NCBI GenBank assembly: GCA_010015745.1
Contig: ML978298.1
Span: 1 to 64,000 of the forward strand
Reading direction: 5' to 3'
From: Setomelanomma holmii
Taxonomy: Eukaryota > Ascomycota > Dothideomycetes > Pleosporales > Phaeosphaeriaceae
Length of the DNA: 64,000 bases
Under the pieces are notes generated by a model, which did no database searches, was not told the origin of the DNA, and was given only the letters and a program-made list of their open reading frames with translations. A program made the position numbers and the translations under genes. Positions 52,175 to 63,133 of the stretch are shown piece after piece; positions within the stretch are counted from its first letter, which is position 1, and every line of letters starts with the position of its first letter.

Positions 52175-53540
52175 GTTTGCGGTAGAGGGGGCCGCGCAGG
52201 TGTGCTACCTCGGAGGGTCTGGTTGTAAGTTGTCGAGGTTAGTGAAGAGCAAGAAGAGACAGTATGTGTCTTATATCAAAGTTCGCCTGCACCACGGTGA
52301 TGTTGTGCGCCAGCTTCCGCAACCAGCAGTCCTTTGGGGCAGTGCACGCCAAGCCTAGTATCATTAACCCCGCGGATGCTATGTCTCGCTAGCTACTTCT
52401 CGCAGGAACTCTGGCCACCCAGGCGCATTTGCACTGCCTATATTCAACATCTCAACGCACAGTGCACATAGGAGATGCCGGAGCACGGCGGCAGGCGTGC
52501 ATCGTTGTACTCGACTGACGAATTCCCCTTCCGCAGCAAAAAGGAGGTCGTTGGAGTATGCGCCTCGCTGACGAATGACCGATGCTAGCACTCGACCTCG
52601 TCAAATGTCGTCGTCAATGTCCGGGACGTTCCTTGATGACTCGCCCCCCCGATTCACCAGCATTGTTCAAGTCTGGGCATGTCCATACGACTGTGTACCA
52701 ATTCACTCGTCCGCCTTGGCAGCATATGTAACAAATGATAGTCGTTCGCGCCATTCCTCGCAGATGATGGTTATGCCAAGGAGAAACGTATTTGACATAG
52801 CCAAGGCGCATCAACTCGTGATGCTACTCTACGCCTCTCTTAGTTCAAGGCTTTCTAGCTTTTAAGAGCAAACGGAGCACATCTAAGGCCATCTAGCATT
52901 CGGGCTAAAATCTCGGACTAGTGATGCACGATAGCAAGCTTGCCTTTCTCGACGATCCCGTATCATGCGTATTGTGGTATAGGATGTGAGGCTGACTACT
53001 GATGATTGAGGCTTGTCTCTTGAATGTCTCACTGTCACATCGGAGACACGGCCATGTCCTGAGAAAAATCCTCTCGGTTGTCCTTTCCGCTCAGAACCTT
53101 GTAGTTAAATGATGTTCGATCTCTTGTCTCTGGACTGCAATGCCCCATTAATCATGGCTTTTGAAGTACATTCTTACAACACGTAGACCAGCGTTTGCTT
53201 GAGAGAAACTTATTCACTATAACGACGAACGAATAGTTACAACAAGCAGTTCCTTCACTCAAAGGCCATCGTGCAGAGAGGTAAGGGCTCAACTTCAAGG
53301 ACAATGTCGTTTCAGCGAAGGAAGTGTGGCTTGTTGTGGCGCAAAACACTAGCGTGCTTTGGCGATGCCTTGAGCTTCTCTGTCAAAGAACCACTTTCAA
53401 TTGTGCACTTGCTCTCCAGTACCACGTCCCGTACCAACCAACACGTCACTATCGCCTTCCAGTCGCGATCGCCGCAGCATTTAGCCTCTCCTCACGCATT
53501 TACACCCATACAGCTCGTGCGCCTCGAGCAGCAGCACGCG
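52175..53540. other. 1.4-kb intergenic region, no gene seen
   Basis: Divergent promoter space between calcipressin and RPB3. The short frames (for example 52575-52865) have no support. Confidence 0.45.
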
Positions 53541-54668
53541 ATGGACTACGACCCAGAAGGCGGCGCAATAAACGTGCGCTTCCTCCAGGTACACCGCCCG
53601 CTTTGTTGTCTCTGCACAACTTCGCGCCTCAGTACTGATATAGCCATGTGCAGGCCGATAACCAGCGCGCCAACTTCATCGTCCAGAACTTCAACCTGGA
53701 GACCGCCAACTCGCTGCGGCGGGTGATGCTTGCAGAGATCCCGACCCTAGCCATCGACGTCGTAGAAGTTCTCGACAACACATCTGTGCTCGCCGATGAG
53801 TTTGTGTGCCATCGCCTCGGCTTGATCCCGTTGATATCAAAAGGTGTGGAGGACCTGCTATATTCGCGCGAATGCGACTGTGACGGGTACTGCGACAACT
53901 GTGCAGTGGTGCTCACTCTGAACGCCAAATGCACGGGAAGCGAAATCATGAAAGTCTACGCGCGAGATCTGGTCATCGAGAGCGGCCAGAGGTCGAGCGA
54001 CGAGCTGGGACGACCGGTGATCACAGATTCAGAAGGCACAGGGAGCTGCATCGTCAAGCTGCGGAGAGGACAGGCGATACATATGCGCTGCATAGCGAAG
54101 AAGGGCATTGCGAAAGAGCATGCGAAGTGGGCCCCGTCTGCGGCTATAGGATTTGAGTACGATCCAGCGAACAAGCTACATCACCTTGACTACTGGTATG
54201 AGGAGAACGCAGATGAGGAATGGTATGTCTCTGTGTCCAGGTTTCGGGTGTCGATGCAGTGGTTAACATTAAACACCTAGGCCCAAAGACCAGGAGCGCA
54301 TCAATCTTGACGGCGGCCCAGGCAACCCCGACGAGCCTTTCAACTACGACGCAGTCCCAACCCGCTTCTTCTACGACGTCGAGACAGTCGGTGGCCTCGA
54401 TCCCGACCAGATCGTCACAATAGGCATCGAGACCTTGCAAAAGAAACTCGCAAGAATCATGGGCGAGCTACAAGGCAGTGGAGGCGGAGACGGCATGGAC
54501 CTTGGCGGCGCACAGAGTCCAACAATGAACGGCGCAGGCTATGGCGGTGCTGATGGAGGCTACACAACGCCTGGTTATGGTGGTGCGAGTCAGTGGGGTG
54601 GTGCTGGAGACGCGGCGCAGGGTGGAACGACGCCTTATGGTGCTACGCCATATGGGCAGAGCTGGTAG
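53541..54668 (+). CDS. rpb3: RNA polymerase II subunit RPB3
   Basis: Three exons (53541-53588, 53654-54222, 54281-54668) give 334 residues. It starts MDYDPEGGAINVRFLQ and has the alpha-like dimerisation motif NFNLETANSLRRVMLAEIPT. A zinc-binding loop (CDCDGYCDNC) sits after LLYSRE, followed by HAKWAPSAAIGFEYDPANKL and, in the last exon, FFYDVETVGGLDPDQIV. RPB3 pairs with RPB11 to form the assembly platform of Pol II. The tail from about 270 is Gly/Gln/Tyr/Thr-rich (GYGGADGGYTTPGYGG, ending TPYGATPYGQSW), a fungal extension absent from animal RPB3. The first exon is only 48 nt, so the start is fixed by the splice. Confidence 0.97.
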
Positions 54669-55203
54669 ATACTTTGATTCGACGCAGCATGCGGGGAGGT
54701 ATTGTAGAACATTGCATGGGTCGGCGTTCACATGGTGGAGGCGTCTAGACTTCAAGTCGTGGCGAGACGCATCATATATCAAACATTCTGGATCGGCAGC
54801 CGTGTAAAAATAGCAGGGACATAGGATTCACAACCAATTCTCGAGGAGTGTATGGCAAAGCCAACTCGCCGTCCTCCTGACTCATATCTACATCGTCTCT
54901 TTCTTTTCGTCATGACTAGAATTACAGTATCCAGCAGCTTTTCCATGATGCGTGAGAGGGGAATATATCTACAATGCCGAGAGCAAGCGTGTTCACCGTA
55001 CACACAAACGCCATGCCCAATGTACCGTGCCATAGCCCGCTAACATAGGAGCCCAAATAGTCATACAAGTGCGGAGAGATCTCGTTCGTAAAGGTTGCGT
55101 GGTCGGTTGGAGTGTCGAATGAGCAGAGGAATATGCAGCCGACTCGGTTGCGCCAGACTCCTCCATCAACCACCAGTATGTCGAAAAATCCATATTAGGA
55201 CCT
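54669..55203. other. Convergent 3' region of RPB3 and GrpE
   Basis: No supported gene. An 83-codon minus frame at 54922-55173 has a hydrophobic part but no other support. Confidence 0.4.
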
Positions 55204-55952
55204 TTATGCGTTCTTCACAACGCCAACCTTGGCTGGCCTCAACACCCGTCCATTCAGCTTGAATCCCTTCTGCTGCGTATGGAAACAGCTCCCGTCCTCC
55301 TTGTCCGGCTGCGGCGCCTGGAACACCGCCTCATGCACATTCGGATCAAACTTCTCCGCACTCTCACTAGGATCAAATCGCTCCAATCCATGCTTCTTCA
55401 GTGTGCTGATCAGGATGCTATCGGTCATCTTGATGCCGTCGTGCAGCGCAATGAGATCGGGGTGTCCGCTTTCCGGGGTCAGTTTCTCGGCGGCGACGGT
55501 GTGCAGGGCGCGGTCGAGGTTGTCGACCGACTCGACGAGGTCGCGGGCGAAGCGCTGGATGGCGAAGTCTTTTGCGCCTTGGATTTCGCGTTTTGTGCGC
55601 TCTTGCAGGTTGCGGAAGTCGGCTACTGAGCGAAGATATTTGTCCTGAGATTAGTGGTTAGATTCATGTATGCGTCGAACATAAGGAGCGAATATACCTT
55701 CAAGTCGACGATTTCCTTGTCCTTCTTCTGAATGTCTGCTTTTAGTCTCGCCGCTTCGTCATTTGCCGCGGGCGCATCCTCTTTCTTCTCAGCTGCCTCG
55801 CCCTCCTTCGCTGCTGCTGGAGCGTCTGAGTACCATCGAATGGCAGGTGATGCGGCTACTCGCGTGCTCACGAGTGGCTGTCTGAGGGGCGCGAGCGCGG
55901 GTGTGCGGCGGGAGGCTTGTCTTGAAGCGCGGAGAATAGTTCTTTGCAGCAT
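55204..55952 (-). CDS. mge1: Mitochondrial GrpE nucleotide-exchange factor (Mge1)
   Basis: Two exons (55952-55698 and 55644-55204; intron GTATAT to CTCAG) give 231 residues. An Arg/Ser/Ala-rich presequence (MLQRTILRASRQASRRTP) precedes a low-complexity acidic/Ala stretch. The long GrpE helix runs through the intron (ARLKADIQKKDKEIVDLK / DKYLRSVADFRNLQERTKRE). The conserved head has FAIQRFARDLVESVDNLDRA and, at the end, HEAVFQAPQ and QKGFKLNGRVLRPAKVGV. It exchanges ADP on mitochondrial Hsp70 in the matrix during import and Fe-S assembly. The methionine at 55952 is chosen because it begins the presequence. Confidence 0.96.
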
Positions 55953-56203
55953 TGTGATGTCTAGTGTGAGGACGGACGAGAGGTCAGAGGGAACGTGGGA
56001 GGCAAGAATAGCTTGGGCCAAGATACAGTGGTGATGGCGATGACATAGAAGCTAAAAATTCGAGCTCTTCACACAGACCATGCGGGCCGAGGGTGGCGGC
56101 ATGACAGACACAGGGTCCTGCCCCGGTAGCCGTTCCGAAGATATCCATCATCCTTCCGCCTTACCTTGACATGTGGCTTTGAGATTGATTGCCACGATGC
56201 GCC

Positions 56204-57550
56204 ATGCATCGTACTTCAGTCTTCGCTTCTCAGCTTGGTCCAGTCTTTCGACGATCGGTACATAATGCTCGACGCTTTTCCCCCTCGCAGAAGTCCATAA
56301 CCGCAGCATACTATCGCGGAGGGACTTCCCGTGCTGTGATTATACAGCCACAACATCTTCCCAGTGAACGAGCAAAATGGCCACACATATTCCGACAAAT
56401 TATGGGAAGTGGCGATCCATACGGACGACAGCTCGACGGCATGGGTGCTGGCATTTCGAGTCTTAGTAAAATATGCCTCGTCGAACCGTATAGTGAGATG
56501 AAGAAGCAAGAGCTGGATATCGACTATTCTTTCGTCGGTCTTGGGATTGAATCCGACGAAGTCGATGTCGCTGGTAATTGTGGTAATATGAGCTCTGCTA
56601 TTGGTCCATACGCCTACAATGCTGGTCTGCTCTCACCAGAAGTCTATGCGCAGGGTGACGGACAAGTTACGGTCAAGATCAGGAACACTAATACCGGAAA
56701 ACTGATCGATTCCACATTCGAAGTCGTCGACAAGCAAGCAGCAGTTATTGGGAACTATAGCATCGACGGCGTCACCGGAAATGGTTCTAAGGTCAAACTT
56801 GATTTTGAGGACCCGTATGGCAGCAAGACTGGCAAAGTACTCCCGACTGGTAATATCATGGACAAAATTGCAGGCTATGAGGTATCCTGTGTCGACGGTG
56901 CCAATCCAGCTATTTTCATTCGCGCAGAAGACATTAGCGTCGATGGTACCATTCTTCCAAATGACTTCAACAAGCTTCCTGATAAGCTTGAACTTCTTGA
57001 ACAGATACGTAAAGCCGCCGCTGTAGCCATGGGCATCGCTTCGACAGAGGAAAAAGTGCCGCGCACAATTCCCAAAATTGGACTCGTGTCGAGATCGTCC
57101 AAGCATCCTGTCCTATCTGGCCAAACGTTAGAAACCGGCCAAACCGACCTCGTGCTTCGCTTTATATCAGATACACAGCCACACCGCGCTATTCCTCTCA
57201 CTGCAGCTTTGACCACCGCAGTCGCAGCTCGAATTCCTGGAACTATCGTCGAGCAATTGCTCGCACCGGAACCTGTCATGGCTGGCGCGATCACGATTGG
57301 GCATGCGAGTGGCCGTTTACAAGTGAACGCGACTATGGACGAAAGGGATCCTCTGATCCCCACCAGTGCGACGGTCTACAGAACTGCAAAGCGTCTGTTC
57401 GAGGGTAAAACCTTCTGGACCGATGGGCCAAACAATGATCTGGAGCAGAACGTAGATTATGGCGAAGGAGGGAGTCACTCGCTCGGTCTTGCTTTTGTCC
57501 TTGAGAGCAGGGGTAAGAGTGGTTGGATACCCCCAGAAAAGACTGCTTGA
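56204..57550 (+). CDS. PrpF/aconitate isomerase family protein (DUF453)
   Basis: A single exon; the first ATG of the frame is at 56204 (448 residues). The N-terminus (MHRTSVFASQLGPVFRRSVH) is basic with Ser and resembles a mitochondrial presequence. The PrpF fold follows: AAYYRGGTSRAVII, QIMGSGDPYGRQLDGMGAGI, then SLSKICLV, VDVAGNCGNMSSAIGPYA with the active-site Cys, CVDGANPAIFIR and ITIGHASGRLQVNA. Bacterial PrpF isomerises 2-methylaconitate in the methylcitrate route of propionate use, and the fold is related to diaminopimelate epimerase. Fungal members are often near methylcitrate or itaconate-type genes, but none is seen here. The substrate is unproven. Confidence 0.88.
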   Translation: MHRTSVFASQLGPVFRRSVHNARRFSPSQKSITAAYYRGGTSRAVIIQPQHLPSERAKWPHIFRQIMGSGDPYGRQLDGMGAGISSLSKICLVEPYSEMKKQELDIDYSFVGLGIESDEVDVAGNCGNMSSAIGPYAYNAGLLSPEVYAQGDGQVTVKIRNTNTGKLIDSTFEVVDKQAAVIGNYSIDGVTGNGSKVKLDFEDPYGSKTGKVLPTGNIMDKIAGYEVSCVDGANPAIFIRAEDISVDGTILPNDFNKLPDKLELLEQIRKAAAVAMGIASTEEKVPRTIPKIGLVSRSSKHPVLSGQTLETGQTDLVLRFISDTQPHRAIPLTAALTTAVAARIPGTIVEQLLAPEPVMAGAITIGHASGRLQVNATMDERDPLIPTSATVYRTAKRLFEGKTFWTDGPNNDLEQNVDYGEGGSHSLGLAFVLESRGKSGWIPPEKTA

Positions 57551-58049
57551 GGACAAGAAACACACCCAGGCATGACTTGACGGGTATGCACCTTACTGGC
57601 CGACCTCAAAACCATTGGCCTTCCACGCGAAATTGGACAAAACATAAGCCTACAGATCTGCTAGTCATAGTTCGTATGCGATTGCTGTGGGGTGAAGGTA
57701 AGATTTTATATTAATATCAAACGCAACTTGCCTCTGACCATTGAACCAGGCGATTATCGCAAAAAGAACTCACCAAGTCAAGTGAAATTCCAGATTTCCA
57801 AGATACGTTCATATTAAGTATTACTGTCTACTCATCCAATCCTTTCCGGATGTCAAATTCCCAACCCGAATTCCAAAAAAAAGGGGGTATATCTTGCGAA
57901 AGTCTCTCAATGCCATGCTGCCTTCAAGCAAGTTTCCCGCTCCCAAAAATCCAAATGCAAAATCGAACCGAGAACTCCTTTTCATAATGCACTTTTTCGC
58001 GTCGTCAATCCCTCCTCTTTCTGATCGTTCTCGTCGTGAAGTGGTACGC
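57551..58049. other. Intergenic, no gene seen
   Basis: A/T-rich convergent 3' region between the PrpF-family gene and the triple-repeat gene. Confidence 0.4.
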
Positions 58050-58502
58050 TTATTTGCCGTAAACAGTAGCAGAAGCATTGCTCACGCTCCTGTGGTGCTC
58101 AACAGCCTTGTTCTTGAGGGACTTCCATACCTTCTGGTAGTTCCTCGGCTTGCCCTCAACACCAGCCTCAGACTCGTGCCTGACCTCCTCGAAGCTCGCT
58201 CCACGGCTCGGCGCAGCTGAGTTGGCGCGGGTTGATGCCACGGAGCCAGGAGCGTAAAAGACGCTGTACGCCTCGTTCATCTTCTGGTGGTGCTTCTTGA
58301 TAGCGTTCCAGGCTTTGGTGATGTTGCGCTCGGATTGCTGGCTGGAAGTGGATGTAGTGCTGGCTTTGCGGGATGTGGGTGGGGTGCTGATGCTGGTGCG
58401 GGGAGTGCTGCCTGGGGCGTAGGTTGCTTGGTAGGCGGCGTTGAGGCTCTCGTGGTGGGCCTTTGCGCGGGAGGCGATGGTGGAGAAGACGTTGGATGGC
58501 AT
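58050..58502 (-). CDS. Small protein with three HH-motif repeats (150 aa)
   Basis: A single exon. Three related segments are visible: SRAKAHHESLNAAYQATYAP (11-30), KKHHQKMNEAYSVFYAPGS (69-87) and KNKAVEHHRSVSNASATVYG (130-149). They share a basic residue, His-His, a short helix and a Tyr near the end. Ser/Thr-rich linkers connect them; WNAIKK and WKSLKN precede units two and three. There is no signal peptide or membrane span. The pattern (HHESxNAAY...TYY/A) occurs in small abundant fungal proteins, as I recall, without a defined function. The ATG is preceded by a C/A-rich tandem-repeat leader. Confidence 0.7.
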   Translation of the reverse strand: MPSNVFSTIASRAKAHHESLNAAYQATYAPGSTPRTSISTPPTSRKASTTSTSSQQSERNITKAWNAIKKHHQKMNEAYSVFYAPGSVASTRANSAAPSRGASFEEVRHESEAGVEGKPRNYQKVWKSLKNKAVEHHRSVSNASATVYGK

Positions 58503-58506
58503 TGTG

Positions 58507-58594
58507 GTAGTTGTTTGGTTGTTTGGTTGTTTGGTTGTTGGTTGTTTGGTTGTTGGTTGTTTGGTTGTTGGTTGTTTGGTTGTTTGGTGTGGTG
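58507..58594 (-). repeat. 15-bp tandem repeat in the leader of the triple-repeat gene
   Basis: The coding strand holds ACCAAACAACCAACA-type units repeated about five times, ending four bases before the start codon. It leaves a G-poor, unstructured leader, as often found in highly translated fungal mRNAs. Confidence 0.75.
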
Positions 58595-59734
58595 GTGATG
58601 ATGTTGCTCGTGGTAGTCGAGTTGAAGGTGATTGATATGATGATTGTTTGTTTGTTGTTCGAAGTAGCTTATTGCTTTGCTTGCTTGTAGTGATGTGATG
58701 TGCTTGTGTTGTGATGTCCTTCCACCCACACGCCCCCAACCCATTATATACTCCCTACCCAACACTGCTATGACACCTGCCAAGCATCACGAACTGTTAC
58801 CACAGTCACCCTCGTGCTGAGAAATTTTATTCAGCACGCCTTGCACACGCCTTTCGCATGTCCACCTCAGGTGTCATACACGATCATGCACAGACCCACT
58901 TGCGCACCCAGCAAGCAGTTTGCTGACAAAATAAAGCGGGTTTGTAAGCTTCCCTGGCTGCTGATTGGATGGCGTGAGGTAATGCTGTCAAAGGTTGGTC
59001 GACGGAAAACAAAGCGCGCCCTGCGGAAAACCACGCCCTGTGCCATGTCGTCGCATCTTTCCCGACGGTGTGTTTCCCAGGGCGTCTAAATTTACACCCG
59101 GGGTCGGCAAGGCGCGTAAGTCGACACGCCCGACACTCAGAGATTTCCGACATGGCCGTTAATTGCTTAAAGGCTGCCTTTGGAGGCATGGCCAATGAAA
59201 ATTTGCTATTGGGTGCGCCTTGCGCGGTGGGCCAATTACGTTTGCCCGCCCGTAGTCGTGGCTTCGAGGACCTCTGCAAAACATTTTGCAGTGTTTTGCT
59301 AGAAGCTGCTGGCGCGTGCTGTTGCATTGGGTGTGGATGTTTGTACGTAAAGTTGGCAAACTGGTTTCATTGTAGTCCGTTAATTGTTAGACAAATGCCT
59401 TTGGAGGTCTGGCGAGGAAAACTCTGGCGTGTTGCGTGTGTTGCGATCGCGAGATCGTGAGATTGCGGTGTGGTGTGATGAGTTTTCCGTGGTGTGGCTG
59501 CGCGATCTCAGGCTGATGAGTGTGATCTTGTGACGCGCATAACATTGCGACATATCGTGTGCATATTTGTTGACTATTCTGGATACTTCTCTGATGTTGT
59601 CTGGCAGTCTTGAGATCACTTTGATGTCCCGCCACCATTGACGCCAGATCTTCAGAGCTGCGGGAGCTTCTGACGATGCTGGCCTCCCTTTAGTCTGCCG
59701 TTACTGAACCTAAGGCGATTTGGAGATGCTACTT
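58595..59734. other. Intergenic, no gene seen
   Basis: Promoter of the triple-repeat gene plus about 0.9 kb without motif; frames on both strands look random. Confidence 0.45.
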
Positions 59735-60718
59735 CTAAGCACTCCACCTCATGAAGCCGAAGATAGTGTTAATCAAGACCCCCATGACTACTGCCAATTG
59801 TCTCCGCCGACTCCACACCCCTTCTTCCCGGAAGCCCCAGACCAGCGCGCCCAGTGGCCAGAAGAATCCCGTCATGTATCCCCATAGCATATCATCAAGC
59901 CCACCTTCCTCCACAGCAAAACCCGCGCCCCAGCCCGTGTCCCCGCCTTCACCAGTGAGTGCTGGAGATGGATCTGTGGCTGTACTGTCAAGCCACCGGT
60001 CCTCGAGGACACGCATCTCAGCAGGCGTGGGCATGGTATCCGGTGTATGCGTGAAGGAGAGGTTGGTCTGGAAGTGAGAGCGGAGTGACGCGACTTCTTG
60101 TGGTGTGAAGCCAGAGCTAAGTAGCCGGTCAAAGCCTTGAGCTTGCGGCGCATTCGTCGTCGTTGAACTTCGGCGACGGGCATTATTACTGCCATCTTTC
60201 ACGTTGCTTGCGCGACGTTGTATTGGCGAGGTTGACCAGGCTTCGGACTGTGACTTCAGCGAAATCTCCGATGCCTGCGCGAGCGTGGCTTCGCTGGCCA
60301 ACTCAGAGGGAGTCAACGCATCGCCCAAGGAGCAGTGTATGTAGTACTTCTTCGCATCTGACGGTGCGGCCGCTGTCGTGCCGTATTCAGGCGCTGGACT
60401 TTGGCGCAATGGCTGCTTCCCCTTGCTCTTACTGCCTGGACCATCTTCATTGTAGGTCCCGCTGCGTCGCGGTGGAGGCGGCGGTAGTCGCAAAGATCTC
60501 GATAGTGCTTCTGTGTCCGAGAGAACCTTGCCTGCGTATATCAGTCTTAGACGTGCTGGCGCAAGATCAGGCGGCAGGTTCTGGCGGATGAGCTGCTTTA
60601 GGGAGAGAGTTGTGGAAGTTCTCGGTGCATATACAGACAGCGGCAGGTCTGGGACGGAAGCCGTGAAGCGTATGATCAGATATATGAGCTGCTCTGCGAG
60701 AGCCGTCGCGTCCGCCAT
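59735..60718 (-). CDS. dsc3: DSC E3 ubiquitin ligase complex subunit 3
   Basis: A single exon of 327 residues. An N-terminal ubiquitin-like domain (about 15-85: TLSLKQLIRQNLPPD, ARLRLIYAGKVLSDTEAL) is followed by a disordered segment and the DUF2407-type C-terminal region: GFDRLLSSGFTPQEVASLRS, HFQTNLSF, MRVLEDRWLDS and DDMLWGYMTGFFWPLGALVW. It ends with a second span, VVMGVLINTIFGFMRW. This architecture is that of Dsc3 in the Golgi/endosomal Dsc complex, which ubiquitinates membrane proteins and is needed for SREBP cleavage and hypoxia adaptation in Aspergillus and fission yeast. Confidence 0.93.
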   Translation of the reverse strand: MADATALAEQLIYLIIRFTASVPDLPLSVYAPRTSTTLSLKQLIRQNLPPDLAPARLRLIYAGKVLSDTEALSRSLRLPPPPPRRSGTYNEDGPGSKSKGKQPLRQSPAPEYGTTAAAPSDAKKYYIHCSLGDALTPSELASEATLAQASEISLKSQSEAWSTSPIQRRASNVKDGSNNARRRSSTTTNAPQAQGFDRLLSSGFTPQEVASLRSHFQTNLSFTHTPDTMPTPAEMRVLEDRWLDSTATDPSPALTGEGGDTGWGAGFAVEEGGLDDMLWGYMTGFFWPLGALVWGFREEGVWSRRRQLAVVMGVLINTIFGFMRWSA

Positions 60719-61023
60719 TATGGCAGACTGGTGTGCATGCGGCGAAGCTCGGAGGTGTGTCCACGGCGGTTATGTGAGCCAGACACTGTAGCTTTGTCTA
60801 GAATAGGTATTGCTCCAGTCGTGCATGGCGACTTGTCGCAGAGATAATTCTGTTGTCGTCGAATGTTCATTGTGCTTGGAGCTTGCTTGCTTGGAGCTGT
60901 CGCGGTTGAAAGCGCAGCAGCTCGGAACTGTTGCGCGCTGAGGTCATACCTCCGAAGCATAACCCGTCGCCCCCCATCTGCGCCGAACAAGTACATTTAC
61001 ACTTCACGTTTCCATTCTCGAAG
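60719..61023. other. Divergent promoter between DSC3 and the A/B-barrel gene
   Basis: About 300 bp; no other feature seen. Confidence 0.4.
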
Positions 61024-61452
61024 ATGACCATTGTTCACATTGTCCTATTTGAGTGGAAGTCCAGTGCGACTGCTGCACAAATTGAGGATGCAAGTAGTTA
61101 TGGTCTTGTATTTCAGCCTTCTATCTAATGCAATGCAGGCATGCAATCGTATGCTAGCTCTCAGTGAGAAGTGCATTCATCCAACTTCACAGAAGCCCTA
61201 TATCAAGTCCTTTTCCGGGGGCAAAAACAACAGTCCAGAGGGACAGGCGGTATGTTGCTTTAAAGCCTAGTATATCGCGTTGCTGAACTCGTGAAGGACC
61301 CGTACACGCATGGCTTCGTGGTCGAGTTCGAAAGTGCAGAGGATCGGGATTACTATGTGTACAGGGATCCAGCGCACCAGGATTTCATCAGATTCGCTGG
61401 GGAGGTTGCCAACGGCGTGAAGGTGGTAGATTATGAGCCTGGAAAGGTCTAA
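61024..61452 (+). CDS. Stress-responsive A/B-barrel (Dabb) domain protein
   Basis: Three exons (61024-61089, 61139-61249, 61297-61452) give 110 residues, the normal single-domain length. Motifs: MTIVHIVLFEWKSSATAA, then CNRMLALSEKCIHP, KPYIKSFSGGKNNSPEGQ, THGFVVEFESAEDRDYYVYR and DPAHQDF. The first intron uses a GC donor (GAT/GCAAGT), since the only frame that restores the conserved Ala-Cys-Asn-Arg-Met run joins there. The second uses GTATGT and a GTGAAG acceptor. Dabb proteins are small dimeric proteins, some of them cyclases or isomerases on polyketides, others stress proteins. The function here is not inferable. Confidence 0.85.
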
Positions 61453-61566
61453 TGTGGTTTGGCACAAACGCCGTATGCAAGCTATGATATGCTATGCCGT
61501 GTCAAGACGCCAAATATGCTCGCCAAAGATTTCTTGAGTATGTTGCAACGATTACAGCGCAGGGAA

Positions 61567-62358
61567 TCACGATACGCTGAAGGACTCTCCGCATCCGCAT
61601 TGCTCGGCTGGAAAATGATTAGCTTAGACACTCAGAGGACAGAAGGGGAATGACTCACTAATGTTTGGATTCCTGAAGATGAAGCGCTCGTTCAACTTGT
61701 CCGACAGCCAATCCATCTCACTCCCAATGATGTTCAATAACGCCTTGTTATCAATCAGGACCTTAACGCCGTCTTGCTCAACTTGCTCGTCCAATGCTGA
61801 TGGCTTATCCACATATTCCAAATGGTATGCCAACCCAGAGCAGCCCTTCGCCTTTGTCCCTATCCGTATGTACTTTGGAACAGGTTGATTGAGCAGATCT
61901 CGAAGGTGCTGAACAGCCGAAGGTGAGAGCTTCATCACCGCTTTCCGAGCTCCAAAATTGTACCGTCGTGGCCGAAGAGGCTTGCTGGGAACTGGTTGCC
62001 TCTTCTGTGCCTCGCCCTCGGGTATGCTCACATTCGGCTGTCGTTGCTGTGAGACTTGGCTTTGCTGTTCGGTTGCCAATCGTGGCGGGATTGGATTGTT
62101 TGACTCTGCTTTGGTCCCGGCTATTGATGTATCTGGCACGCCGGCATTGCGAGGTGGAGGCGGTGGAGGATATAGCGAAGAAGGATGATATGCGGTCGCA
62201 GTCTGCATTTGTCTCTTGGCCGACTGGCGGTATTGCGCTGAGGATGAGAAGGTTCGTAGACATTGTGGGCATCTGCGGGGAGTAAACGAGGGTGCGGCGA
62301 ATCGTGGAAAGGCGGCAGATGATCGCGCGAATGCGCCGGTCGTACGGGCTATCGACAT
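61567..62358 (-). CDS. isa1: Iron-sulfur cluster assembly protein ISA1 (A-type carrier)
   Basis: Two exons (62358-61659 and 61607-61567; intron GTGAGT to TCCAG) give 246 residues. The basic presequence (MSIARTTGAFARSSAAFPRF) and a long Pro/Gln/Ser-rich linker to about 135 precede the HesB/IscA domain: AVMKLSPSAVQHLRDLL, YIRIGTKAKGCSGLAYHLEY with the first ligand Cys, and VLIDNKALLNIIGSEMDW. The last exon adds EQCGCGESFSVS, which supplies the second and third ligand cysteines. Without the splice the protein would lack CGC, so the intron is essential. ISA1 acts late in the mitochondrial pathway in making [4Fe-4S] clusters. Confidence 0.95.
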
Positions 62359-63133
62359 GGTCGCGAGAAATGAGGTGTAGGTGTTATGGCGAGTATGAAG
62401 AATGCAGTGGCCGTGACATGTGTGCGTGTGAATGGCGAGGTTCGGGTATCGGTCACCAATTTCACGGAGGCTATGTCATCTGCGCGGTAGATCCCGGCTC
62501 AAACTATCATTACCAAGCACAACTGTCTCATTGGCTAATGGCTCCGATGTCACTCGGAATCTCGGAATGGAAACCTGTCATCTGATGTGGTTTGAGACAA
62601 CTCATGTAAACAATTCTATGAAGTCCGCACCACGGTGACGTGAGCCTTGCTGGACCTTTCTAATATGATGCTGTTTGGCAGTGCTGTAATTGAAGTGGGG
62701 ACTTGGGCCGCTCAGCATACTTTGAAGCATTTCCGAATGTACTACCAAAAGCGGCGAAGGTCGCAAAGCTTCCGAGGTTCCTGGAGGAACGGAAGCTGCC
62801 AAGCTGCACTGCAATATCTAGCGCGCAGGATGAGGCCAGACAAGCGACCAAGCGTTCACCAAAATGTAGCCTCAGCGTGAAATCACAGCAGGCGATGAGC
62901 ATAGTCATGGCGCAACGATCCAGGCTGCACCAGAGGGATTTCTCGTCACGATATCTTGGTTGATCCTTTCATTTAATCGTTACTAACATACAGCCGCCAC
63001 GCACGCTGTCGAATATCGTTCCATGAACCTGAATCCGAAGTGCGCATCTGATCCTACCACGACCCTTTCCTCGGACCCTACTTGGTAGTGTCATCATGAT
63101 CGGCTAATTCGTACATGCCGACGTTCCGGTAGC
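62359..63133. other. Intergenic, no gene seen
   Basis: Only short frames on both strands; no repeat or RNA gene recognised. Confidence 0.4.

Noticed and set aside
58287..58598. 103-codon plus-strand frame rich in Gly, Val and Cys-Leu-Val-Trp repeats
   Set aside because: Antisense of the triple-repeat gene and its tandem-repeat leader; the repeated peptide is only the 15-mer read backwards.
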